Shown here in pieces: positions 10,328-19,033 of a stretch of 33,760 bases of DNA. Both the position numbers and the translations under genes were made by a program. Position 1 is the stretch's first letter, and each line of letters begins with the position of its first letter. Source of the stretch: DASXRU01 sp039933315 (lineage in GTDB: Bacteria > Acidobacteriota > Blastocatellia > Pyrinomonadales > Pyrinomonadaceae). The stretch is taken from assembly GCA_039933315.1 (NCBI GenBank), contig JBDTOI010000023.1, positions 1 to 33,760 of the forward strand. Reading direction: 5' to 3'. The notes below the pieces were generated by a model. The model was not told the origin of the DNA. It made no database searches and saw nothing but the letters and a program-made list of their open reading frames with translations.

Positions 10328-11083
10328 ATGACTGCGAGGCTAAACGTCAACATTGATCACGTCGCTACTGTGCGCCAGGCGCGCCGCGCCCCGGAGCCCA
10401 GTGTGGTGGCGGCGGCCATGTTGTGCGAGCAGGCGGGCGCTGACGGCATCACGATCCATTTGCGCGGTGACCGCCGCCATATGCAAGACGCTGATGTTCG
10501 CGCCCTGCGCCAAACCGTAACTACCTACCTGAACCTGGAGATGGCGGCGACGGAGGAGATGTTGAAGATCGCCCTGGAGATGCGGCCCGATACCGTGACG
10601 CTGGTGGCAGAGACCCCGCAGGAGATTACGACCGAAGGCGGATTGGATGTGCGCGCCAACATCGCGATTGTGCGCGCCGCGGTGAGTCGTTTGCGGGATG
10701 GCGGCATTATCGCCAGTCTCTTTATCGATCCTGATCCAGAGCAGATTGAAACCGCGCGCGAAGTGAACGCCCAGCAGATCGAGTTATGCACGTCGGCTTA
10801 TGCGGAGGCGACCCTGGGCCCGCGGGGTCTGCATGGGGAAAGTGCGCTGCATGCCAACCAGGAGTTGCGACGCTTGGGAGAAGGCGCTGTGCTGGCGGGG
10901 CAATACGGGTTGCACGTGGCGGCAGGGCACGGCCTCACCTACCGCAATGTTGGTGCAGTCGCGGCGATGAGCGAGATTACCGAATTCAACATCGGACACA
11001 ACATTATCGCGCATTCGGTATTTGTCGGGTTGGAACGCGCCGTGCGGGAGATGCTTGAAGCGATAGCGAAGGCAGAAAGTTAG
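10328..11083 (+). CDS. pdxJ: Pyridoxine 5'-phosphate synthase
   Basis: PdxJ condenses 3-amino-2-oxopropyl phosphate with 1-deoxyxylulose 5-phosphate to give pyridoxine 5'-phosphate in DXP-dependent vitamin B6 synthesis. The 251-residue protein has LNVNIDHVATVRQAR at the N-terminus, ADGITIHL with catalytic H44, NLEMA with E71, TTEGGLDV, SLFIDPD and AGHGLTY. I start at the ATG at 10328 because GGAGGAG lies about 8-14 nt upstream; the frame also opens earlier at 10307. The normally invariant HLRED reads HLRGD (Gly at position 47), and the later IEIHTG segment reads IELCTS. The TAG stop (11081-11083) ends on the first base of a family F repeat. Confidence 0.95.
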   Translation: MTARLNVNIDHVATVRQARRAPEPSVVAAAMLCEQAGADGITIHLRGDRRHMQDADVRALRQTVTTYLNLEMAATEEMLKIALEMRPDTVTLVAETPQEITTEGGLDVRANIAIVRAAVSRLRDGGIIASLFIDPDPEQIETAREVNAQQIELCTSAYAEATLGPRGLHGESALHANQELRRLGEGAVLAGQYGLHVAAGHGLTYRNVGAVAAMSEITEFNIGHNIIAHSVFVGLERAVREMLEAIAKAES

Positions 11084-11106
11084 ACAGGATTTACAAGATT
11101 CACAGG
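11083..11106. repeat. Family F half element after pdxJ
   Basis: GACAGGATTTACAAGATTCA onward matches the family F arms at 7441-7466 and 7537-7562. Its first base is the last base of the pdxJ stop codon. No inverted partner is present. Confidence 0.75.
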
Positions 11107-11145
11107 CTTGATTTAAGCGCCGCCCGCCGAGGATAAAGAGCGGGA

Positions 11146-11251
11146 GGCTTGGCACAAAACTCTTATTTCGTGTTCCTTCGTGAAGCTTGGTGTGATTTCG
11201 TGGATCGTATGGCTCCGAATCCCAAGCACACGATCCACGAACCAATGCTGA
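11146..11251. repeat. Family E palindrome, copy E1 (deleted right arm)
   Basis: A perfect 11-bp stem, TCGTGGATCGT (11198-11208) with ACGATCCACGA (11230-11240), has a 21-nt loop. The upstream outer arm TTCGTGTTCCTTCGTGA is kept, but the downstream outer arm is missing compared with E2. It lies between the convergent ends of pdxJ and atpC and could terminate both. Confidence 0.88.
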
Positions 11252-11358
11252 CAGCGTTGAGTCAGATTTCCGCAGCTTGAAGATGAAAGTTCGACTGCGA
11301 ATACTTTCAGTCAGGAAGGTGGGCTTGCCCCCGCCCTTAGATAAGGCCAAAAGGCGCT

Positions 11359-11772
11359 TCAGCGATTGGATGATGATGCTAGCTGCAAGCGCACCATTGA
11401 ACGTTCCAGCTTAGCGCGGGCTTTCTCAAAATCTTCTTCCGTCCCAGTCCAGGCGCTCAACTGTTTCTCCACTCGCTCGCGCTGGAGCCGCGCCCGGGCG
11501 GCGTCAATCTCCTCGGGCCGCTCCGCCACTTCAGCCAGTACGGAAACCTTATCGTCCTTCACCTCCACAAAACCGCCGGACACGTGCAGCTGCTGGGCCG
11601 CGCCGCCCTGGGTAAAGGAGAGAACGCCGGTCTGCAATTGCGAGATGAGCGGCGTGTGCCCGGGCAGAATTCCCAATTCACCACCGAGCCCGGGAATAGT
11701 GACCGCATCGACAGCCTCCGCGACGACGCGCCGTTCGGGCGTTACTACTTCTAACTGGAGTTTCTCAGCCAT
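11359..11772 (-). CDS. atpC: ATP synthase F1 epsilon subunit
   Basis: The epsilon subunit belongs to the central stalk of F1Fo ATP synthase and inhibits ATP hydrolysis. The 137-residue protein has the usual N-terminal beta-sandwich (LQLEVVTPER, IPGLGGELGILPGHTPL, HVSGGFVEV) and a C-terminal helical hairpin (about 88-137). It follows atpD, but the spacer is completely made of a family B element whose edge is 3 nt from the ATG. No Shine-Dalgarno sequence precedes the ATG, so initiation probably depends on coupling or on the repeat's structure. There are no other atp genes in the window, in line with split atp loci. Confidence 0.95.
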   Translation of the reverse strand: MAEKLQLEVVTPERRVVAEAVDAVTIPGLGGELGILPGHTPLISQLQTGVLSFTQGGAAQQLHVSGGFVEVKDDKVSVLAEVAERPEEIDAARARLQRERVEKQLSAWTGTEEDFEKARAKLERSMVRLQLASSSNR

Positions 11773-11775
11773 AAA

Positions 11776-11920
11776 AGTGGCACAGACTTCAGTCTGTGAT
11801 TCCTGTAACGCAAACTGTTAGTTTGCGATCAAGAGTAAAGACTCACTATTTCAATGGACGGCCTGGAATGAAAACTAACGGCTGCCGTTACAAGCAACAC
11901 AGACTGAAGTCTGTGCCACT
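11776..11920. repeat. Family B doublet, copy B1, filling the atpD-atpC spacer
   Basis: The left half has CACAGACTTCAGTCTGTG (11781-11798) and CGCAAACTGTTAGTTTGCG (11809-11827). The right half (11872-11920) is inverted, with a decayed inner palindrome and an intact CACAGACTGAAGTCTGTG. The right edge overlaps the atpD TAG stop (11919-11921); the left edge is 3 nt from the atpC start. Confidence 0.92.
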
Positions 11921-13445
11921 ACTGCTCAGCAATAGTCTTCCCTTGCGCAATCGCTTCTTCGATCGTCCCCACCATGTAGAAGGCCTGTTCCGGCAGATCG
12001 TCGTGCTTGCCGTCGATGATTTCGCGGAAGCCTTTGATCGTGTCCTCGAGCTTGACGTATTTGCCTTCGCGGCCGGTGAACTGTGAAGCCACATGGAAAG
12101 GTTGCGAGAAGAACCGCTGAATTTTGCGCGCGCGCGCCACCACCAGCTTGTCATCGTCCGACAGCTCGTCAAGACCGAGAATGGCGATGATGTCCTGCAA
12201 GTCCTTGTATCGCTGCAGGATCAGTTTCACGTCCTGCGCGGTACGGTAGTGTTCCTCGCCGATGAAACGCGGATCGAGGATGCGCGAAGACGAACCGAGT
12301 GGATCGACCGCGGGATAAATTCCCAGTTCCACGATTTGCCGCGACAGCGCCGTAACCGCGTCCAGGTGCGCGAAGGTCGTGGCCGGCGCGGGATCGGTAT
12401 AGTCGTCCGCCGGCACGTACACCGCCTGGATAGAAGTGATCGAGCCGGTCTTGGTTGAAGTAATGCGTTCCTGCATTTCGCCCATCTCGCTGGCGAGGTT
12501 GGGCTGATATCCAACCGCCGAAGGCATGCGCCCTAGCAGCGCGGAGACTTCGGAGCCTGCCTGAGTAAAGCGGAAGATGTTGTCGATGAACAGCAACACG
12601 TCCAAACCTTGATCGCGGAAGTACTCGGCGACCGTCAAGCCGGAAAGAGCCACACGAAGGCGAGCTCCTGGCGGTTCAGTCATCTGGCCGTAGATTAGCG
12701 CCACCTTCGATTGGCCAATGGTCTTCATGTCCACCTTGGTCATGTCGAACTCGCCGGTTTCCTTCAGGTGTTTATTGAAGACCGCGCCAAACTGAATGAC
12801 TTCCGACTCGACCATTTCCCGCAACAAGTCATTGCCTTCGCGGGTGCGCTCGCCGACTCCGGCGAAGACCGAGAAACCGGAGCGAGCCTTCGCGATGTTA
12901 TTAATCAACTCCATCACGATTACGGTCTTGCCCACGCCGGCGCCGCCGAACAATCCAATCTTGCCGCCGCGCACGAAGGGCTGAATCAAGTCGATGACCT
13001 TGATGCCCGTCTCGAACATCTCCAGCTCAGTTGATTGCTCGTCAAACGTCGGTGCGTGGCGATGAATCGGGTAGCGCTGTTCATAGGTAACCGCGCCCAG
13101 GGTGTCCACCGGCTCGCCAATCACATTCATGACGCGGCCCAGAGTGCCTTCGCCGACCGGCACCGTGATGGGGCCGCCGGTGTCGATGGCTTTCATGCCG
13201 CGAACCATGCCGTCGGTCGGGCGCATGGAAATCGCGCGCACGCGGTTTTCGCCCAGATGCTGTTGCACTTCGGCGATAACATCGACGGGTTCAGGGACCT
13301 CGAAACCCTCCGAGACTATGTTGAGGGCCTGGTAGATGGGTGGCAGTTTGTTCTCTTCGAACTCAACGTCAACCACCGGGCCGATAATCTGCACGACGCG
13401 GCCAAAGGTGTGACCGTTCGTGTTCTTTGCGTCAGGCGTAGCCAT
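11919..13445 (-). CDS. atpD: ATP synthase F1 beta subunit
   Basis: This is the catalytic subunit of F1 ATP synthase. The 508-residue protein has the Walker A GGAGVGKT (167-174), catalytic E199 in VGERTREG, Walker B in LDVLLFID and the conserved ALLGRMPSAVGYQP segment. The N-terminus carries a short extra stretch (MATPDAKNTNGHTFG) before the beta-barrel. GAGGAG about 10 nt upstream of the ATG supports the start at 13445. The pair atpD-atpC is isolated from the rest of the operon, with a VWFA gene upstream in the same direction and a family D element between. The TAG stop overlaps repeat B1. Confidence 0.97.
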   Translation of the reverse strand: MATPDAKNTNGHTFGRVVQIIGPVVDVEFEENKLPPIYQALNIVSEGFEVPEPVDVIAEVQQHLGENRVRAISMRPTDGMVRGMKAIDTGGPITVPVGEGTLGRVMNVIGEPVDTLGAVTYEQRYPIHRHAPTFDEQSTELEMFETGIKVIDLIQPFVRGGKIGLFGGAGVGKTVIVMELINNIAKARSGFSVFAGVGERTREGNDLLREMVESEVIQFGAVFNKHLKETGEFDMTKVDMKTIGQSKVALIYGQMTEPPGARLRVALSGLTVAEYFRDQGLDVLLFIDNIFRFTQAGSEVSALLGRMPSAVGYQPNLASEMGEMQERITSTKTGSITSIQAVYVPADDYTDPAPATTFAHLDAVTALSRQIVELGIYPAVDPLGSSSRILDPRFIGEEHYRTAQDVKLILQRYKDLQDIIAILGLDELSDDDKLVVARARKIQRFFSQPFHVASQFTGREGKYVKLEDTIKGFREIIDGKHDDLPEQAFYMVGTIEEAIAQGKTIAEQ

Positions 13446-13598
13446 ACTGTCTTCAACTCCTCGTAGAGCCTAATCAAGGCGAAATAATTTGGCGGGATAA
13501 AAGCCAGACAACATAACATAAACATTTCGCGCAGGGCAAAGAGCGGGATGTAGCGGCAGGCGGTGGTCTTTCTGAACTTTGAGGTATTCGGTAATTGA

Positions 13599-13701
13599 GG
13601 TTTCACGCAAAGGCGCTAAGCAAGGAAAGACGTAAGGCGCAAAGAGTAGACTTAACCCTTTGCGCCTTCTGATTTTCCTTGCTTAGCGTCTTTGCGTGAA
13701 A
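13599..13701. repeat. Family D long palindrome, copy D2
   Basis: The outer arm TTTCACGCAAAGGCGCTAAG onward pairs with CTTAGCGTCTTTGCGTGAAA. The inner AAGGCGCAAAG pairs with CTTTGCGCCTT. It sits between the VWFA stop (13753) and the atpD start (13445), and its flanks resemble those of D1. I find no convincing promoter in the remaining 150 nt upstream of atpD. Confidence 0.9.
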
Positions 13702-13752
13702 ACGCGAGTTCCCCAGCAATCCTGTTTTGGCAGAACCAGGGGATTGTTATTG

Positions 13753-15111
13753 TCAGGGACGCGCAGGACGCCCATTAAATTCTTTTTTCAGAACCGGCGG
13801 ACCCTGCTGGCCCGGAGTCCCTTGAGCTGTAGCGTTGCCGGTCCTATCGAAAACATAACTATCGCGGGCGCGTACCACAACGCTGGGTTGGTTTACCCGC
13901 ACCTTGATGTGACGGCGTTCGCCGATTTGCGGTGGCGACTTTGGATAGTAGCCCAGGCTGTATTGCCGCCTCAGTTCTTCCGCGACCATACCAAAAGCAT
14001 ATGAAAGATTTTGGTTGTCTGCATTATAGAGTCGCGCTCCAGTCACGCGGGCCAGGTCATTGAGATAAGCGTCGGCCCGTGCATACTCTGCGCGAGTGCT
14101 TCCAGCGCCGCCACCGCCGCCGCCGCCTTGGCGGCGATTGTTACCGCCGCGATTGTTGCCACCATTTCCGCGGTCGTTCATGATGTCCCCAAAAATGCCG
14201 ATGATGTCACCCAGCACCACGTCGATGTCCGAGTTGCGCCGGTTACGCGGATTACGATTGGAACCGCCGCCGCCGCCACCCGGCCATGATGTGCCACCGT
14301 TCATGTCACGGTACGTGTCGTACTGCACCGGATAAATCAGCGCATCAAGCTCTTCGGCGTCCCGCACGTTGCTTTCGTAGCTGGCGTTCTTACTGATGGT
14401 ATCTACGCCATCCGTAAACAGCACCACAGCTTTACGACCCTCAATCCGGTTGAGGTACTGGTTGATTACCAGGTCAACTGCGTCGTAAAGCCGCGTGCCG
14501 TTGCCCACACTGGTGCGGCGAACTGCGTCCCGCAGCAGGTAGCGATCGTTAGTGGGCTGCGCCAGTACGTTGATTCTTTCATCAAACGAGACCACCATCA
14601 CCCGATCATCTGGTCGCAATTGACCGATAAAGGCGATGGCCGCTTCCTGAATGTCGTTGAGCCTTTCCCTAGTTGAGCCGCTGGTGTCGATCACCAGCGC
14701 CACTGTGAAAGGTTTTTCCACGGACGCGAAATAGGCGACCTGCTGCTCCACGCCTTCTTCCCAGAGACTAAAGTTTTCTTTGCGCAGGTTGGGAATATAC
14801 TTGCCATCTCGATCCATGACGCTAACGGGAATGCTTACCAGGGTCGTGCTGACTTTGATTACGTCCCCCGCCTCTACTTCTTCCGGCCCGGTTGGCTGCT
14901 GTGGAGTTGACGGCACTGGTTGGCGATTACCGGTGTTTGCTCCGCCCAGCACCGGCGGACGCCGCGCGGCGTTGGGGACCGAAGTCCCGGCCGCGGGTTG
15001 CTGCGGGTTGTTATTTGATCCCACTCGCCGTGGACGTGTCTGGGCGTTAACCGTATGCGCCAGAACCGCGCAAAGGCATACGAGCAGGAAAGGAACAGAG
15101 ATTTTTCTCAT
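13753..15111 (-). CDS. Secreted VWFA-domain protein of acidobacterial type
   Basis: This 452-residue exported protein has a von Willebrand factor A domain. I start at the ATG at 15111 (MRKISVPFLLVCLCAVLA), which gives a clear signal peptide ending near TVNAQ and has GGAG 9 nt upstream; the frame extends 43 codons further without a signal. A Pro/Gln-rich stretch precedes VIKVSTTLVSIPVSVMDRDG and the MIDAS metal site DTSGS, with TDGVDT completing the fold. Two Gly/Asn/Arg-rich inserts interrupt the domain before the final strand region (RRQYSLGYYP, RHIKVRV). This matches the VWFA-related family common in Acidobacteria. It probably binds a protein partner through Mg2+ at the cell surface or in the periplasm; the partner is unknown. 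Confidence 0.87.
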   Translation of the reverse strand: MRKISVPFLLVCLCAVLAHTVNAQTRPRRVGSNNNPQQPAAGTSVPNAARRPPVLGGANTGNRQPVPSTPQQPTGPEEVEAGDVIKVSTTLVSIPVSVMDRDGKYIPNLRKENFSLWEEGVEQQVAYFASVEKPFTVALVIDTSGSTRERLNDIQEAAIAFIGQLRPDDRVMVVSFDERINVLAQPTNDRYLLRDAVRRTSVGNGTRLYDAVDLVINQYLNRIEGRKAVVLFTDGVDTISKNASYESNVRDAEELDALIYPVQYDTYRDMNGGTSWPGGGGGGSNRNPRNRRNSDIDVVLGDIIGIFGDIMNDRGNGGNNRGGNNRRQGGGGGGGAGSTRAEYARADAYLNDLARVTGARLYNADNQNLSYAFGMVAEELRRQYSLGYYPKSPPQIGERRHIKVRVNQPSVVVRARDSYVFDRTGNATAQGTPGQQGPPVLKKEFNGRPARP

Positions 15112-15222
15112 GAGCAAACTCCGGTCGGATTTCAAACCAGGGAGAGGTTTGTTGTCAGGGTGGCATTTACGCCGCAAATTGCGCCGCGTAACACTTTGAT
15201 GCGCCAACCTGTAAAGAGATGC

Positions 15223-15240
15223 TTGGCCGGTCCCGGCCAA
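15223..15240. promoter_or_regulatory. Perfect palindrome upstream of the VWFA gene
   Basis: TTGGCCGG-TC-CCGGCCAA is a perfect 8-bp inverted repeat 112 nt upstream of the VWFA start. It could be a regulator site, but a single instance in the window gives no further support. Confidence 0.25.
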
Positions 15241-15405
15241 TAAACAAGGGAGAGTAAGAACGGTTGAAGATTAGCCTAATGACGTCGAGGGCGCAATGTT
15301 AAGGGGCTGATGCGTACGGATGCGTTTTTGAGGTTGTTGATTTAGTTAGTGCCGTTTCCAATCAGGGGTCTGGCCATCGCAGACGAGCTGGGTGCAACAG
15401 CCGGG

Positions 15406-15638
15406 AACCCCAACGGGGTTCTGTCCTCCAGCCCAGGGTTGCCGCTTCGGCTACCCTGGGTAGGCGTTTTGAAATGTCAATACTCAACCCCAACGGGGTT
15501 GTGTCAATTCATAATGGGCATTCCATCCAACGAACGTCGACACAACCCCGTTGGGGTTGGAAACGTTTGCGTTCATCGTTTCCCAGGGTAGCCGAGGCGG
15601 CAACCCTGGGCTGGAGGACACAACCCCTTTGGGGTTGG
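15406..15638. repeat. Family C six-hairpin inverted element, copy C2
   Basis: It has the same six-hairpin plan as C1: AACCCC/GGGGTT, CCCAGGGT/ACCCTGGG and AACCCC/GGGGTT, then the inverted half (15540-15638). Most of the arms and even the TTCATCGTTT linker match C1. Its edge is 6 nt from the stop of the M14 peptidase gene (15645-15647). The rest of the spacer (15112-15405) shows only the palindrome at 15223. Confidence 0.9.
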
Positions 15639-15644
15639 GCCGAG

Positions 15645-18194
15645 CTAATTGGAAGTCAGCGCGTTCCAGATGAAAGGGAAAGTGCCCCATGATTGTCCGC
15701 GATGCTGAGGGCGGAAGCCAAAGAGCACGACACGCCCTTTGCCAACGCCGACCTCGGCCAGGGCAATCTTATCCTGGATACGATCCTCGCCCAGCAGCCA
15801 ACCCGATCGCAGCACTTCCTGGTTCGCATATCGCGCAATCACCCGAACCTGAGTGGGATCGTTTGCTTCGAAGGCCGAACTGTTGGCAAAGTAAGCGTCC
15901 ACCTCCTTTGCCATCGTGCGGGCAATGGGATGCGAAGTGTCCACGTCAAGCCGCAGCACCGATCCGGGACAATAGAACTCAGACGAACGCAGGCCGTCGA
16001 GCACATTCCTGAGAGGAAGTTTCAGCTGCTTGATGGTTGGCCCACACGAGCCGTCGAAACAGATAAGTGTGCCGCCTTGATCAACGAAGGCGCGCAGGGA
16101 CTCCATGGCTGCCACGCTCAAACCACTGGGGGCCGCATCCTCCGTCGCGTCCGCATCCGCTCTTCTTCTTTCCGAGGGCAGCACAATGACATCGAAGTTA
16201 CTCTTTAGATTGGCTTCACGCAGGCCGGCATCGCGCACGGTTTTGAAGGGCACGTTGAAAGTGTCGAAGACGTAACGGGTCCAGCCCTCGTCCATGTTGC
16301 CGCGTGCTCCCTGGTAAATTCCCACGCGCATTCCCGCCTTGACGGGGTTAACGATAGGCGACCGGTCGTCAGTTGAAAGTGGCAAGCCCAGATCGCGGCG
16401 CACGTCGTTTTCCGACTTTATCAATGTCAACTGTCTTTCGTTGGCACTCTCGCGAATGGACATCACTGCCAGACTTTCAACTCCCATCTGCATCGGTAGC
16501 GTCCAGCCGGCAACATCGTAAGGCCGCTCCGCCTCTCCGGTAGCCGTAAGCCGGTTGGGATAAACCTGTGGCTCAAACAGCGCGAGTACGTTCTGTCGAT
16601 ACGGCTGATTCAGGAAAATGATGTAACTGCCGAGGGGAACTTCCGGATGGTTTTGCACTGGCCGGACGCCGATACCGGCGATTGCGTTTGGGCCCGCATT
16701 GCCCGCGGTCACTGAGGAGACTCGCCGTATTACCTGTTCGCCAAGCGTGGCGTGGAGCTCCCGTTCCAGGCGAAAAACTTCCACGCCCTGTTCCACCAGG
16801 GCGCCAATCATTTTCGCGACGTTTTCATCGCGGCCCTGCCCGGCGTGGATAACGTACCCCAGGGGAAGCTCAGCGACAGGCTCAGCGTACACTGCGGTGC
16901 GACCCAGTTCGTAGAAATTGCGCAGGTATCGTTCGCGATACCTCGCAGCCAGTGACAGCACGGATCGCGACGCACTGAGCTCAAGGGCCAAGATGTCGCG
17001 CGGGCGCCAGACACCACCCGGCCACGGATCCGGGAAGTTGGTTTGCGGCGATGAAGGTAGCGCCGAAGTCAGGCCGCGGGTCGTTGCCCGGGCGAGCTGA
17101 TCGCGGGTCACGCTGGTCGGCGACATCAGTCGAGCACTGGCCGCTTCGCTGAGAATGCCAATGGAATTGTGGTAGTACGGCGCGGTGCGGAAGCCTCCAT
17201 GCCACCATGTGTCGTACACGGCATTAGTAACTACACCCTTAAAACCGGCGGTTTGCAGATCAGCGGCGATCTTATGCCCTAGCAAGCCGACCTCGCGCAG
17301 CAATAGTGGCGCGATGTGCGGGTTTGGCGGATCGTAAAAAGGCGGAATAAAGAAACGTGAGCCGTTAGGACCCTGTTGATGAACGTCGTAAACGATCTGG
17401 GGAAACCACTCCTTCCAGAGCAGCCGCGTGAGGCTTTTCGTTTCCTTCAGATTCAACATAAACCAGTCACGATTATCATCGTGGCCCGCGTAGTAGTGAT
17501 AAAGCTCGGGCGGTTCAGTTCCCTCGGAGCGCGTGCCCAAAGTCTTGCGATACCAGTTGGCCACGATGTCCACCCCGTCGGGATTCGCCGCCGGCACCAG
17601 AATCAGAATTGTGTTCCGGAGGATTTCGACTGTATTCGGATCGGTAGCCGTGGCCATTTCGTAAGCCAGTTGCATAGACATTTGCGAGGCCACTATCTCG
17701 GTCGAATGGATGGAACATGAGATAACGACCACAGTCTTACCTTCAGCAACAAGTTGGTCGCGCTCCTGCTGGGTCTTTATCTTCCGCGGGTCAGCCAGCC
17801 GGGCTTGAATGCTTTTGTACTTTGCCAGATCGCGTATATTCTCTGGCGCGCTAATAAAGGCCGCAATCATCGGTCGCTGCAAAGTAGTGGTACCCAGGTT
17901 TTGCACCAGCACTCGGTCACTGGCCCGGTCCAGACGTGAAAAGTAATTAGTGATTTGCCGCCAATCCGCAATAGTGCGATCGTCGCCGGGCGAGAAACCA
18001 AGCACTGCCGGCGGTGAAGGCACGACAGCAGTTCGCGGGACCTGCGCGCGCGATGGTGCCGGCGCCAAAACGAAACTGATTATGATGGCGAGGAGCAACG
18101 CTATCTGCCCGCCGAGAAACCGCGGCCGCGGTTGGCCCCGGAGTGGCGAAGGGCTTTTGGATAGGACGGACTTAGTGGTTGATTGAGCCAACAT
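15645..18194 (-). CDS. Secreted M14-like zinc carboxypeptidase with C-terminal GATase-like domain
   Basis: This exported metallopeptidase has 849 residues from the ATG at 18194. That start has AAGGA 9 nt upstream and leaves 45 nt to the divergent plsC; the frame also opens at 18281. A hydrophobic segment (GGQIALLLAIIISFVLAP) serves as signal peptide. The peptidase domain shows the zinc ligands H163 and E166 (SIHSTE) and H272 (YDVHQQGP), plus NPDGVD and HDDNRDWF motifs; GILSEAAS probably carries the catalytic Glu. The C-terminal third (VGIYQG, FDVIVLPSERR, GGTLICFDGS) resembles a class I glutamine amidotransferase-like fold, probably non-catalytic. It would digest peptides in the periplasm. 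Confidence 0.88.
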   Translation of the reverse strand: MLAQSTTKSVLSKSPSPLRGQPRPRFLGGQIALLLAIIISFVLAPAPSRAQVPRTAVVPSPPAVLGFSPGDDRTIADWRQITNYFSRLDRASDRVLVQNLGTTTLQRPMIAAFISAPENIRDLAKYKSIQARLADPRKIKTQQERDQLVAEGKTVVVISCSIHSTEIVASQMSMQLAYEMATATDPNTVEILRNTILILVPAANPDGVDIVANWYRKTLGTRSEGTEPPELYHYYAGHDDNRDWFMLNLKETKSLTRLLWKEWFPQIVYDVHQQGPNGSRFFIPPFYDPPNPHIAPLLLREVGLLGHKIAADLQTAGFKGVVTNAVYDTWWHGGFRTAPYYHNSIGILSEAASARLMSPTSVTRDQLARATTRGLTSALPSSPQTNFPDPWPGGVWRPRDILALELSASRSVLSLAARYRERYLRNFYELGRTAVYAEPVAELPLGYVIHAGQGRDENVAKMIGALVEQGVEVFRLERELHATLGEQVIRRVSSVTAGNAGPNAIAGIGVRPVQNHPEVPLGSYIIFLNQPYRQNVLALFEPQVYPNRLTATGEAERPYDVAGWTLPMQMGVESLAVMSIRESANERQLTLIKSENDVRRDLGLPLSTDDRSPIVNPVKAGMRVGIYQGARGNMDEGWTRYVFDTFNVPFKTVRDAGLREANLKSNFDVIVLPSERRRADADATEDAAPSGLSVAAMESLRAFVDQGGTLICFDGSCGPTIKQLKLPLRNVLDGLRSSEFYCPGSVLRLDVDTSHPIARTMAKEVDAYFANSSAFEANDPTQVRVIARYANQEVLRSGWLLGEDRIQDKIALAEVGVGKGRVVLFGFRPQHRGQSWGTFPFIWNALTSN

Positions 18195-18239
18195 TCGGGT
18201 GAGTCCTTCCACTGAAATGATCGAGCGAGATGCGACAGA

Positions 18240-19016
18240 ATGAAGAGCGCCGACGAGTCTAGCATACGCCGCTATCCCCATTTCGTTGGTCGCTTGTTTT
18301 TCTGGTGGTCCATGTTTGTGGCTGCCATGTTGCTGCTAATCATCGCCCCGCCGGTGCTGCTGGTAGCGCGGCTGGCCGGGCGAAACGACTGGGTCTATCC
18401 GTGGGCGCTCTTTGGCGCGCGCACCTGGCTCCGGCTAAGCGGGATGAAAATAGAAGTGAAGGGCCTGGAGTTGCTCGATCCAGCTCAGACCTACGTCCTT
18501 ATTTCCAACCACCGATCATATCTCGACACCGCCACGCTTTTTCATTATCTGGGACGTCGCATAGGGGTCATTGCCAAGAAAGAATTGCTCAAGGTGCCAA
18601 TCCTGGGCTACGGGATGGGCTTTGTGAATGTGATGGCGATCGACCGCACGAATCGTGAGCGTGCAGTCCAGACCATGCAGGCTGCCACCAGAAGAATCCA
18701 ATCAGGCGTGTCCTTCGGCGTTTTTGCAGAGGGAACCCGCGCCTTACCGGGACAGATGCTGGCATTCAAGAAAGGCGCCTTCTACATGGCGCGGGATGCC
18801 GGCGTTCCCATTGTTCCGGTGGCAATCAAACACACGGACAGGTTAATGGGTAAAGGATCAGGCGGGGCGTGGCCGGGCATGATCGAGATGGTGATACTCC
18901 CCCCGATCGAAACAAAAGGAGTTACCAGCGATAAGGAGATCCAGGTATTGATAGACCATGTCCAGAGGGCGATAGCAGACGAGTTGGGAGTCAAAGAGAT
19001 TACTTCGCGGAAATAG
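18240..19016 (+). CDS. 1-acylglycerol-3-phosphate acyltransferase, PlsC family
   Basis: PlsC-type enzymes transfer an acyl group to lysophosphatidate in phospholipid synthesis at the inner membrane. The 258-residue protein has one or two N-terminal membrane segments (about 19-46). The HX4D catalytic motif is H91-D96 in NHRSYLDT, the phosphate-binding EGTR is at 164-167 in FAEGTRALPG, and VPIVPVAIKHTD follows. Length and motif order fit a full family member. It diverges from the peptidase gene with only 45 nt between starts and converges with the gene at 19240, with family E element E2 between. No strong Shine-Dalgarno site is visible. Confidence 0.9.
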   Translation: MKSADESSIRRYPHFVGRLFFWWSMFVAAMLLLIIAPPVLLVARLAGRNDWVYPWALFGARTWLRLSGMKIEVKGLELLDPAQTYVLISNHRSYLDTATLFHYLGRRIGVIAKKELLKVPILGYGMGFVNVMAIDRTNRERAVQTMQAATRRIQSGVSFGVFAEGTRALPGQMLAFKKGAFYMARDAGVPIVPVAIKHTDRLMGKGSGGAWPGMIEMVILPPIETKGVTSDKEIQVLIDHVQRAIADELGVKEITSRK

Positions 19017-19033
19017 CGGTATCTCAGTCAGGC

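Noticed and set aside
10784..11350. Minus-strand frame of 188 codons
   Set aside because: It is antisense to pdxJ and runs through repeat family E.
5346..15638. CRISPR array
   Set aside because: The repeats are dispersed between genes with no regular spacers and no cas genes.
18195..18281. Upstream start of the M14 peptidase at 18281
   Set aside because: It would overlap the divergent plsC start and lacks a ribosome site; the ATG at 18194 has AAGGA and is followed by a better placed signal peptide.
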